DNA from: Flexivirga aerilata
GTDB taxonomy: Bacteria; Actinomycetota; Actinomycetes; Actinomycetales; Dermatophilaceae
Length of the DNA: 64,000 nt
Reading direction: 5' to 3'
Assembly: GCF_013002715.1 (NCBI RefSeq)
Contig: NZ_JABENB010000002.1
Location: forward strand, 558,001 to 622,000
A program made the position numbers and the translations under genes. This document shows positions 38,101-45,578 of this stretch, in pieces. Each line of letters opens with the position of its first letter. Position 1 is the stretch's first letter. The notes under the pieces are model-generated. The model had not been told where the DNA came from, made no database searches, and was given only the letters and a program-made list of their open reading frames with translations.

Positions 38101-38520
38101 CTACTGCTTGGCGCTGCACTCCGCGCACACGCCGAAGATCTCGACGGTGTGCTCGACGCCGGTGAAGCCGTGTGCCGCACTGACTTCGGCGGCCCAGTGC
38201 TCGACCTGCGGTCCCTCGACCTCGACCGCGCGGCCGCACTCCCGGCAGACCAGGTGATGGTGGTGGGACCCGGTGCTGCACTTGCGGTAGATCGCCTCGC
38301 CGTCCGGGCCGCGCAGCACATCGACGTCACCGTCGGCGGCCATGGTCTGCAGCACCCGGTAAACCGTTGCCAGACCGACGGATTCGCCCGCCTGGCGTAG
38401 CGAGGCGTGCAGGTCCTGGGCGGAGACGAAGTCGTCCTGGCCGTTGAGCTGCTCGGCGACGGCCACCTGCTGCCGGGTGGTCCGGCGCACCGGTTGGTTC
38501 CCGCTGGTCATCGCGCTCAT
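38101..38520 (-). CDS. zur: Fur-family zinc-type repressor (Zur/FurB)
   Basis: This 139-residue Fur-family protein has an N-terminal winged helix (residues about 10-85, with DFVSAQDLHASLRQAGESVG and TVYRVLQTMAADG). The C-terminal dimerisation domain contains HHHHLVCRECG and CAECS, the structural zinc cysteines. Its position beside recO-uppS is characteristic of actinobacterial Zur/FurB, which represses zinc uptake. Start and upstream stop overlap in ATGA, coupling it to the small membrane protein. No Zur-box-like AT-rich palindrome was seen nearby. Confidence 0.88.
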   Translation of the reverse strand: MSAMTSGNQPVRRTTRQQVAVAEQLNGQDDFVSAQDLHASLRQAGESVGLATVYRVLQTMAADGDVDVLRGPDGEAIYRKCSTGSHHHHLVCRECGRAVEVEGPQVEHWAAEVSAAHGFTGVEHTVEIFGVCAECSAKQ

Positions 38521-38828
38521 CCTGCCGCACACACCACGGTCAGCGCCACGGCGAGGAAGAGCACCGCGATGCGCATCATGCGCTCGATCGGCTCGATGCG
38601 GGGCCAGGCGAGATAGAGCAACCAGCCGACCACGGCCGCGCAGATCCCGAAGCACACCGCGCCGACCGGGCCGCGGAAGATCGCACCGATCACGATCAGC
38701 AACAGCGCGATCCCGGCGGGGAGCGCGCGGGGGGCGCGGGCAATCGCCTGCACCGCGGGGCCGCTGGCGTGCTCGACGCGGACGCGCAGCGGCGAGGAGT
38801 GGACCTGAGGACGGGACGGAGCGCTCAT
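38517..38828 (-). CDS. Small membrane protein upstream of zur
   Basis: This 103-residue protein has three hydrophobic segments (about 36-52, 55-72 and 84-101) and a basic N-terminus. I believe it matches the small actinobacterial DUF6703-like proteins encoded next to FurB/Zur, but I cannot confirm the family number. The ATG at 38828 follows GGGAG. It is translationally coupled to zur, so expression may follow zinc status, but no function is known. Confidence 0.7.
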   Translation of the reverse strand: MSAPSRPQVHSSPLRVRVEHASGPAVQAIARAPRALPAGIALLLIVIGAIFRGPVGAVCFGICAAVVGWLLYLAWPRIEPIERMMRIAVLFLAVALTVVCAAG

Positions 38829-38869
38829 CGCTCCCAGGATATCCGCCGGGCGCTGCACCTCGGGCCGAC

Positions 38870-38887
38870 CCATGACCGATGTCATGG
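38870..38887. promoter_or_regulatory. Operator-like palindrome upstream of the ABC exporter operon
   Basis: CCATGAC and GTCATGG are perfect 7-bp inverted arms around CGAT. The site lies 57 bp before the ABC gene start. NarL/DesR-type response regulators bind similar short inverted repeats, and one is encoded at the end of this operon, so this is the best candidate for its binding site. Confidence 0.5.
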
Positions 38888-38944
38888 CGCGGTGGTGACG
38901 CGCGGCAGATACGGCGTGCGACGGTCGGCGGCAGGCTGCTGGGC

Positions 38945-39889
38945 ATGATGACGACGACAGCGACGGGCGGGCCGGTCACCGGCGGCGGCCCGCAGGGGGC
39001 ACCGGCGATCGCGCTGGCCGGTCTGCGCAAGAGCTTCGGCACGGTCGAGGCGGTGAAGGGCCTCGACCTCACGGTGCAACCGGGCGAGGTGGTGGCGTTC
39101 CTCGGCCCGAACGGCGCGGGCAAGACGACCACCATCGACATGATGCTCGGCCTGTCCAGGCCCGACGAGGGCACCGCGCGCGTCTTCGGCATGGAGCCGC
39201 GCGCCGCCGTCGCCCGCGGCCTGGTCGCGGCCGTCATGCAGACCGGCGGTCTGCTGCGTGACCTGACCGTGCGGGAGACGGTCGACCTGACCGCGAGCCT
39301 GTTCGTGCAAACCCGCTCAGTGGAGGAGTGCCTGCAGCGCGCGGGCATCGCCGACATCGCCGACCGCAAGGTGCACAAGTGCTCCGGTGGTCAGCAGCAG
39401 CGGCTGCGGTTTGCGATGGCGCTCGTCTCCGACCCGGCGTTGATCGTGCTCGACGAGCCGACCACCGGCATGGACGTGACCGGGCGCCGCGACTTCTGGT
39501 CGGCCATCCGCCAGGACGCCGAGCGTGGCCGCACGGTGCTCTTCGCCACCCACTACCTGGAGGAGGCGGACCTCTACGCCGATCGCATCGTGCTGATGCG
39601 GCACGGGCAGATCGTCGCCGACGGCACCGGGTCGCAGATCAAGGCGATGGCGTCCGGGCGGACCGTGCGGGCCACCTTGCGCGGGCTGAGTGATCGGGAG
39701 CTGGCCGCCATACCCGGTGTGGAGTCGGTGGAGGTGCGCGGTGAGTCCGTGCTCCTGCACGCCAACGACAGCGACGCGGTCGCGCGGCACCTGCTGACGC
39801 AGACCGACGCCAGGGACATCGAGATCACCGCGCGCGGGCTGGAAGACGCCTTCGTCGCGCTCACCAGCGACGAGCGCTCAGATCACTGA
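38945..39889 (+). CDS. ABC transporter ATP-binding protein (exporter type)
   Basis: This protein of about 314 residues has Walker A GPNGAGKTTT, the signature motif CSGGQQQRL (Cys in place of the usual Leu), and Walker B ALIVLDEPTTGMD followed by the switch His in FATHYLEEAD. The C-terminal extension matches DrrA/CcmA-type ATPases of ABC-2 exporters. It is followed at 35 bp by the permease and then by a two-component system, a common actinobacterial module for response to envelope stress or lipid/antibiotic export. Confidence 0.92.
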   Translation: MMTTTATGGPVTGGGPQGAPAIALAGLRKSFGTVEAVKGLDLTVQPGEVVAFLGPNGAGKTTTIDMMLGLSRPDEGTARVFGMEPRAAVARGLVAAVMQTGGLLRDLTVRETVDLTASLFVQTRSVEECLQRAGIADIADRKVHKCSGGQQQRLRFAMALVSDPALIVLDEPTTGMDVTGRRDFWSAIRQDAERGRTVLFATHYLEEADLYADRIVLMRHGQIVADGTGSQIKAMASGRTVRATLRGLSDRELAAIPGVESVEVRGESVLLHANDSDAVARHLLTQTDARDIEITARGLEDAFVALTSDERSDH

Positions 39890-39924
39890 GATTACTGAGT
39901 TCACTCACGAGGGGAAGACCTGAA

Positions 39925-40737
39925 ATGTCGAATCTGTCTGTAGTGCAACCGATCCCGGCCGACGAGCCGATCAACCTCGACCGCCGGGTGCCGGCCCGCG
40001 GCGGCTTCAGCGGGCGACTGCTGCGCATCGAGCTCGGCCGGGTGCTGCGCAACAAGCGCACGATGATCTTCACGGTCCTGCTGCCGGTGGTCTTCTACGC
40101 GGCCTTCGGCGCGACCCAGAGCGGCACGTTCCCGGACAGCTCGATCGACGTGAAGGCCTACGAGATGATCACCTTCGCGGTGTATGGCGCGGTCGCCGCC
40201 GCCGCTGCCATCGGCGCGAGCGTCTCGGTCGAGCGGGCGCAGGGCTGGAGCCGGCAGCTGCGGCTCACCCCGCTGACCGGCTCGGCATACATCGCGGTGA
40301 AGGTGGTGTGCGCGATGGCCGCCGCGGCGCTGCCGGTGCTGATCGTCTTCGCGATCGGGGCGGCGACGGGGGCGAAGCTCTCGGCGCTCGAGTGGCCGGT
40401 CGCGATGGTGCTGGCCTGGGTGTGCGGCAGCTGCCTCGCCTCGCTCGGGCTCTTCGTCGGCTACCTGGTGCCGTCCGAGAACGCCATGCAGATCCTCGGA
40501 CCCGGCATCTCGCTGCTGGCCTTCGCCGGCGGCCTCTTCCTGCCGCTGCAGGTGATGAACCACACCATGCAGACCGTCGCGTCGTTCACACCGCTGTGGG
40601 GGCTGTCCCAGATCGCCCGCTACCCGGTGCTCGGCGGATCCTTCGACGCGATGTGGGCGGTCAGTGCGGTCGCCTGGATCGGGCTGTTCTTCGCCGGTGC
40701 GGTGTGGTGCTTCCGGCGCGACACCCAGCGGGTCTGA
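39925..40737 (+). CDS. ABC-2 type permease
   Basis: This 270-residue membrane protein has six hydrophobic segments. It begins with a cytoplasmic tail and RIELGRVLRNKRTMIFTVLLPVV, typical of ABC-2 permeases. SVERAQGWSRQLRLTPLTGSAY (the EAA-like coupling region) precedes the second helix. It pairs with the ATPase just upstream. The substrate is not indicated. Confidence 0.9.
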   Translation: MSNLSVVQPIPADEPINLDRRVPARGGFSGRLLRIELGRVLRNKRTMIFTVLLPVVFYAAFGATQSGTFPDSSIDVKAYEMITFAVYGAVAAAAAIGASVSVERAQGWSRQLRLTPLTGSAYIAVKVVCAMAAAALPVLIVFAIGAATGAKLSALEWPVAMVLAWVCGSCLASLGLFVGYLVPSENAMQILGPGISLLAFAGGLFLPLQVMNHTMQTVASFTPLWGLSQIARYPVLGGSFDAMWAVSAVAWIGLFFAGAVWCFRRDTQRV

Positions 40738-40773
40738 GGCCCGCTCAAGAAGTTCGTGCAAAGCTGACCGGCG

Positions 40774-42027
40774 ATGACCACTGAGAAGCAGCGGCCGCAC
40801 CCGGGGGATCCCCCCGGGTGCGGCCCCGATCGTCACGGCGCGCGCACCGGTGACGCCCATGAGCGGCGCGGCTCGCTCGCGGTGATGTTCTTCTGGGGCG
40901 GCATCTGGCTGTTCTGGATGATCCAGCCGTTCGTCGACGCGGTGCAGCGCATCGACACCCCGCGCGGGATGCTCGGTGTCCTCGTCGTGCCGGCCTTCTG
41001 CGTGGTCTACCTCTGGCACTTCTACGCGCGCCGCGAGATCTTCATCCAGGCGGCCCGCCCCGGCTGCCGTATGACGCTGCCCGCGTGGGACCTGCTGCGC
41101 TACGGGCTGATGGGCCTGCTCGCGGTCGCCTGTGTCGTCACCGTCGGTCAGAACGGCTACACCGCGGCCGTCTTCTTCGCATTGTCGGCGCTGTGGACGT
41201 TCACGCCGCTCGTCGGCTGGGGCGTGGTGGTCGCGGTCGCGCTCGGTTACATGGTGCTGTGGCAGGCCGCCGACTGGCGCCAGGACTGGAGCATGTTCGT
41301 CGGTCTCGGGTTCGGCGCGCTCGCGATCACCGTGGGCCGGGTCGCCGGCCGCCGGCAGCGTCAGCTGCAGGAGTCGCAGCAGGTCAATGCCGAGCTGATG
41401 GTGCAGCAGGAGCGCAACCGGATGGCGCGCGACCTGCACGACATACTCGGGCACTCGCTGACGGTCATCACAGTCAAGGCCGAACTCGCCGGCCGCCTGC
41501 TCGACGCCGACGCCACCGAGCGGGCGCGCGCCGAGGTCGCCGACCTGGAGACCCTCTCGCGCACGGCGCTCGCCGACGTGCGCCGGGCCGTCGAGGGCTA
41601 CCGGGAGATCTCGCTGTCCGGCGAACTCACCCGCGCGCGTGAGGCGCTCGCGGCCGCCGGCATCGAGGCACGCACCCCGACCGCGCTCGACCAGGTGCCG
41701 GCCGACCTGGTCGAACTGTTCGCGTGGACGGTGCGGGAGAGCGTGACCAACGTGCTGCGGCACAGCCGGGCGCAGCACTGCGTCATCACGGTCACCCCGC
41801 GCGCGCTCACCGTGGCCGACGACGGGGTCGGCGGCCCGGAAGTGTCGCCGAGCGGCAACGGCCTGCGTGGGCTGCGCGAGCGGGCCAACGCGTCGGGGGC
41901 AGTGCTGATCACCAAATCCGAGATGCCCCACGGGTTTTCGGTGACGGTTGCGGTGCGGGAGGACGAACACGTGACACGGCCGACGACGGCACAGGTGGCG
42001 AGATCACCCGAGGTGCGACCCACATGA
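40774..42027 (+). CDS. Sensor histidine kinase, DesK/NarX-like
   Basis: This 417-residue protein has five or six membrane segments in the first 190 residues. A HisKA_3 dimerisation domain follows with the phospho-acceptor His in MARDLHDILGHSLTVI (about residue 220) and a GHKL ATPase domain with VTNVLRHSRAQHC (N-box) and GNGLRGLRERA (G-box). The membrane sensor resembles DesK, which reads membrane state. The stop overlaps the response-regulator ATG. It is encoded 36 bp after the ABC permease. Confidence 0.92.
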   Translation: MTTEKQRPHPGDPPGCGPDRHGARTGDAHERRGSLAVMFFWGGIWLFWMIQPFVDAVQRIDTPRGMLGVLVVPAFCVVYLWHFYARREIFIQAARPGCRMTLPAWDLLRYGLMGLLAVACVVTVGQNGYTAAVFFALSALWTFTPLVGWGVVVAVALGYMVLWQAADWRQDWSMFVGLGFGALAITVGRVAGRRQRQLQESQQVNAELMVQQERNRMARDLHDILGHSLTVITVKAELAGRLLDADATERARAEVADLETLSRTALADVRRAVEGYREISLSGELTRAREALAAAGIEARTPTALDQVPADLVELFAWTVRESVTNVLRHSRAQHCVITVTPRALTVADDGVGGPEVSPSGNGLRGLRERANASGAVLITKSEMPHGFSVTVAVREDEHVTRPTTAQVARSPEVRPT

Positions 42028-42629
42028 TCAGGGTGATGCTCGCCGACGATCAGGCACTCGTGCGCGGTGCCCTTGCGGCGCTGCTCGAGCTCGAGCACGA
42101 CCTCACCGTCGTCGGCGAGGTCGGCGACGGCGCCGAGGTGGTCGCGGCGGCGACCGAGAAGCGGCCCGACGTCGTGCTGATGGACGTCGAGATGCCCCGC
42201 CTCGACGGCATCTCCGCGACGGCGGAGCTGCGCAAGGTGCTGCCCGACTGCCGCGTGTTGATCGTCACCACCTTCGGCCGGCCGGGTTATCTGCGACGCG
42301 GATTGCAAGCCGGCGCAGCGGGTTTCGTGGTCAAGGACACCCCGGCGCGCGAGCTCGCCGACGCCGTGCGCCGGGTGCACCAGGGGTTGCGGGTGGTCGA
42401 CCCGGCCCTCGCGACCGACAGTCTGATCGCCGGCGAGTCGCCGCTCACCGCGCGCGAGACCGACGTGCTGCGGGTGGCCCGCGGCGGCGGCACCGTCGCC
42501 GACATCGCGGGGGAGCTCTTCCTCTCCGAGGGCACCGTGCGCAACCACCTGTCCGCGGTGATCGGCAAGACCGGCGCCCGCACCCGCGCCGAGGCCGCGC
42601 AGATCGCCGAGACCAACGGCTGGCTCTGA
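42024..42629 (+). CDS. Response regulator, NarL/DesR family
   Basis: This 201-residue protein has a receiver domain (1-120) with ADD at 8-10, the phospho-Asp in VVLMDVEMP (about 54) and the Lys in VVKDTPA. A LuxR-type HTH is at about 135-195 (LTARETDVLRVARGG, EGTVRNHLSAVIGK). It is coupled to the kinase by ATGA. It probably activates its own operon through the palindrome at 38870-38887. A strong hairpin follows. Confidence 0.93.
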   Translation: MIRVMLADDQALVRGALAALLELEHDLTVVGEVGDGAEVVAAATEKRPDVVLMDVEMPRLDGISATAELRKVLPDCRVLIVTTFGRPGYLRRGLQAGAAGFVVKDTPARELADAVRRVHQGLRVVDPALATDSLIAGESPLTARETDVLRVARGGGTVADIAGELFLSEGTVRNHLSAVIGKTGARTRAEAAQIAETNGWL

Positions 42630-42655
42630 GCCATGCGCCCTCCCGCTCCGGCGAC

Positions 42656-42715
42656 TGACGGCTCCCTCGGCGACTGACGCCCTCATACGGCCGTCAGTCG
42701 GCCAGGGAGCCGTCA
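42656..42715 (+). terminator. Long nested hairpin after the two-component system
   Basis: TGACGGCTCCCT (42656-42667) pairs with AGGGAGCCGTCA (42704-42715), and inside it CGACTGACG (42671-42679) pairs with CGTCAGTCG (42692-42700). This gives 21 paired bases with a 3-nt internal loop. It starts 27 bp after the response-regulator stop. No U-tract follows, which is common for actinobacterial terminators. Confidence 0.75.
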
Positions 42716-42784
42716 CTCGATGCATGGGCGCGCGGGCGTGCGAGCATGCCGCCGATTTTGGCCCGGCCGCGCCCGCCTGGGACC

Positions 42785-44002
42785 ATGGACGACGCCATGA
42801 CCGAGACCCTTGCCCCGACCCCCGTGCTGCCGCCGTTGCAGATCGGGTGCCACACGATCGAGTCGCCGGTGGTGCTGGCGCCGATGGCGGGCATCACCAA
42901 CCGGGCGTTCCGCCGCCTCTGCCGCAGGTATGGCGCAGCCGGCTCCGCCGCGGGCGGCGCATCGGGAGCGACGAGCCTCTACGTGAGCGAGATGATCACC
43001 TCACGCGCGCTGGTCGAGCGCACCCCGCTCACGATGCGGCTGATCGAGCACGACGCCGATGAGCAGCCGCGCTCGATCCAGCTCTACAGCGTCGACCCGG
43101 CTACCACCGCACGTGCGGTGCACATCCTGGCCAGCGAAAACCGTTGCGACCACATCGATCTCAACTTCGGCTGCCCCGTGCCGAAGGTCACCCGCAGGGG
43201 CGGGGGAGCGGCGTTGCCGTGGAAGACCGAACTCTTCCGCGGGATCGTGTCTGCGGCGGTGCGCGAGGCCGCGCCATACGACATCCCGGTGACGGTGAAG
43301 ATGCGCAAGGGCATCGACGACGATCACCTGACCTTCCTTGAGGCGGGCCGCATCGCCGAGGGTGAGGGCGCCGCGGCCGTCGCGCTGCATGCCCGCACCG
43401 CGGCGCAGGCCTACTCCGGCACGGCGAAGTGGGAGGCGATCGCCCAGCTGAAGCAGACCGTGACGAGCATCCCGGTGCTCGGCAACGGCGACATCTGGTC
43501 GGCCGAGGACGCCGTGCGGATGGTCCGCGAGACCGGTTGCGACGGCGTGGTTGTCGGTCGCGGTTGCCTCGGTCGTCCGTGGCTGTTCACCGACCTGGCC
43601 GCCGCCTTCGCCGGCCGCCCCACCCGGGTGCAGCCGACGCTGCGCGAGGTGACCGACACGCTGCGGCTGCACACCGTCTACCTCGCCGAGTTCTTCGAGG
43701 ACGAGCGCAAGGCGTGCCGCGACATCCGCAAGCACATCGCCTGGTATCTCAAGGGATTCCGGGTCGGCTCGCACCTGCGCGCCAGCCTCGGCCTGGTCGA
43801 CTCGCTGACCGCGCTCGACGACCTCATCGGCACCCTCGAACTCGACCAGCCGTGGCCCGGCGACGCCGCAGAAGGTCAGCGCGGGCGCGCCGGGTCCGAG
43901 CGGCACGTGGTGCTGCCCGAGGGGTGGCTCGACTCCCAGGCACTCGACGACCGGCTGCGGGCCGAGGTCGCGCAGGCCGAGTTGTCGGTCTCCGGCGGCT
44001 GA
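42785..44002 (+). CDS. dus: tRNA-dihydrouridine synthase
   Basis: This flavoprotein of about 405 residues reduces uridines in the tRNA D-loop with NADPH. VVLAPMAGITNRAFRRLCR opens the FMN barrel. The catalytic cysteine lies in LNFGCPVPKVTRRGGGAAL, with VALHARTAAQAYSG and VLGNGDIWS further on, typical of DusB-like enzymes. A Gly/Ala/Ser-rich insert (GSAAGGASGATS) of about 12 residues separates RRYGA from LYVSEM, where most Dus proteins have none. Starts at 42785 and 42797 are both possible; the first has GGGA upstream. The C-terminal 40 residues extend beyond the usual end. Confidence 0.93.
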   Translation: MDDAMTETLAPTPVLPPLQIGCHTIESPVVLAPMAGITNRAFRRLCRRYGAAGSAAGGASGATSLYVSEMITSRALVERTPLTMRLIEHDADEQPRSIQLYSVDPATTARAVHILASENRCDHIDLNFGCPVPKVTRRGGGAALPWKTELFRGIVSAAVREAAPYDIPVTVKMRKGIDDDHLTFLEAGRIAEGEGAAAVALHARTAAQAYSGTAKWEAIAQLKQTVTSIPVLGNGDIWSAEDAVRMVRETGCDGVVVGRGCLGRPWLFTDLAAAFAGRPTRVQPTLREVTDTLRLHTVYLAEFFEDERKACRDIRKHIAWYLKGFRVGSHLRASLGLVDSLTALDDLIGTLELDQPWPGDAAEGQRGRAGSERHVVLPEGWLDSQALDDRLRAEVAQAELSVSGG

Positions 44003-44009
44003 CGGCCCG

Positions 44010-44762
44010 CTACAGCATCGAACCGCCGCTGGCGTCGACCCACTGACCGGTCACCCACCGGGCGTCGTCGGACGCCAAGAACGCCACGATGTCGGCGACG
44101 TCCTCCGGCTGGGCGATGCGCGCCAGGGGCGACAGGGCCGCCATCTCGGCCCGACCCTCCTCACTGGCCAACCGTGCCGCGTTCATGTCGGTGGCGGTCG
44201 CGCCCGGTCCGACCGCGTTGACCGTGATCCCGCGCGGGCCGAGTTCCTTGGCGAGCGTCGCCGTCAGCGAGTCGATTGCCGCCTTCGACATCGCGTATGC
44301 CGCGAGGTCCGGCACGCGCGCGCCATGCGTGAATCGCGTTGACACGTTGACGATCCGTCCACCGCTCCGCAGGCGACTCAATCCGTGCTGCAGCACGAAA
44401 AACGGCGCCCGAGTGTTCACCGCGAAGATCTCGTCGTAGGTCTGCTCGGTCACCTCCGCAAACGGGATCCGGCCGCCGAGCACCCCGGCGTTGTTGACGA
44501 TGATGTCGACGCCGTCGGCCTGTTCGTCGTATGCCGACCACAGCCGCTCCGCGTCGCCGTCGACGCCCAGCTCGGCCTGGATCGCCATGGCATCCCCGCC
44601 CGAATCGCGTATCTGCGCAACGGTTTCCGCGGCACCGTTGCCGCTTGAGGCGTAATGGACGACGACCCGCGCTCCATCCCGGCCAAGGCGTAGGGCGATG
44701 GCGCGGCCGATGCCGCGGCCTGCCCCGGTGACGAGCGCGGTCTTGCCGTTGAGATCCGGCAT
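44010..44762 (-). CDS. Short-chain dehydrogenase/reductase
   Basis: This 250-residue classical SDR has TGAGRGIG at about residues 12-19 (NADP-type, followed by Arg-rich turns), NNAGV, a catalytic Ser in VNVSTRF and the YAMSK active-site Tyr/Lys. It ends with GQWVDASGGSML. It resembles 3-oxoacyl-ACP reductase-like enzymes, but the substrate is unknown. It is divergent from a TetR gene with paired operator-like sites between, so it is probably induced by the ligand of that repressor. It converges on dus with a 7-bp gap. Confidence 0.9.
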   Translation of the reverse strand: MPDLNGKTALVTGAGRGIGRAIALRLGRDGARVVVHYASSGNGAAETVAQIRDSGGDAMAIQAELGVDGDAERLWSAYDEQADGVDIIVNNAGVLGGRIPFAEVTEQTYDEIFAVNTRAPFFVLQHGLSRLRSGGRIVNVSTRFTHGARVPDLAAYAMSKAAIDSLTATLAKELGPRGITVNAVGPGATATDMNAARLASEEGRAEMAALSPLARIAQPEDVADIVAFLASDDARWVTGQWVDASGGSML

Positions 44763-44786
44763 GGTGCTCCTTCGATGGTCGCGTAT

Positions 44787-44841
44787 GCGTAGTGATCGTT
44801 ACGCAATGACATGCACCACCATAAATACGGAACGATCGATA
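44787..44841. promoter_or_regulatory. Paired TetR operator-like sites
   Basis: GCGTAGTGATCGTTACGC (44787-44804) is a near-perfect 18-bp palindrome centred on GATC. A related half, CGGAACGATCGATA (44828-44841), matches its minus-strand core CGTAACGATCACTA at 11 of 14 positions and overlaps the start of the TetR gene's -10 hexamer. Both lie between the divergent SDR and TetR genes. Confidence 0.55.
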
Positions 44842-44853
44842 TACAATGAGGGA

Positions 44854-45444
44854 GTGACCGAAGCGACACGTGGCCGGCCCCGATCGTTCGACCGGGATGC
44901 CGGACTGGACAAGGCAATTCGGCTGTTCTGGCGGCACGGCTACGAGGCGACGTCGATGCGGGACCTCACGACCGCCCTCGGCATCTCAGCGCCGAGTCTC
45001 TATCGCGCCTATGGCGACAAGCGAACGCTCTTCGCGGAGGCTGTCGCGGCCTACGACCGGGTCTACGGCGGCTTCATCGACCGCGCGCTGGCCGAAGAGC
45101 CGACCGCCCGTGATGTCGCTTTCCGGCTGTTCGCCGAAGCGCCGGCGCGTTACACACAGCGCGACCTTCCCTCCGGCTGCCTCGTCGTCTCGGGCGACGC
45201 CGGCACGCACGACCCCGAGGTCGGCCGTCTCCTCTCCGGTCTGCGCAACGCCAAGGTCGACCGGCTCGCGGCCCGGATCCGAGCGGACATCAGGGCCGGA
45301 ACGCTCGACGGGGATGTCGACGCTCGGGCGCTGGCGCGGTTCACGATGGGCGCCCTGACCGGGCTGGCCGAAGCGGCGCGCGACGGTGCCGGCCGGGCGG
45401 AGCTACGCCGCGTCGGAGAGGTCGCCGCACGAGCGTGGCCGTGA
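44854..45444 (+). CDS. TetR/AcrR family transcriptional regulator
   Basis: This 196-residue repressor has an N-terminal TetR HTH (residues about 8-55, with LFWRHGYEATSMRDLTTALG and SAPSLYRAYGDKRTLF). The ligand-binding domain includes a CLVVSGDAG stretch, typical of the AcrR/YxaF branch. The GTG start lies 6 nt after the -10-like TACAAT (44842-44847) with no clear ribosome-binding site, so the message is probably leaderless. It should control itself and the divergent SDR gene. Confidence 0.9.
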   Translation: MTEATRGRPRSFDRDAGLDKAIRLFWRHGYEATSMRDLTTALGISAPSLYRAYGDKRTLFAEAVAAYDRVYGGFIDRALAEEPTARDVAFRLFAEAPARYTQRDLPSGCLVVSGDAGTHDPEVGRLLSGLRNAKVDRLAARIRADIRAGTLDGDVDARALARFTMGALTGLAEAARDGAGRAELRRVGEVAARAWP

Positions 45445-45578
45445 TGTCGTGTCGTGGCCACCTGGAGTTCACGCAACGCACGCTCAGGACTTCTTAAGGT
45501 TCGGGGTGTATTCCGCCGAGTCAGGGGGTGGCGGCATACGGAGATCCGCATCGCACCCTGCCAGGAAGGCCCTTCGCC

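Noticed and set aside
38829..38944. Zur box near zur
   Set aside because: No AT-rich TGAAAATGATTTTCA-like palindrome is present; the only palindrome there fits the two-component system better.
45465..45500. PHO box upstream of phoX
   Set aside because: GTTCACGCAAC matches one half of a Streptomyces PHO box, but the next 11-bp unit shows little similarity, so a PhoP site cannot be claimed from sequence alone.
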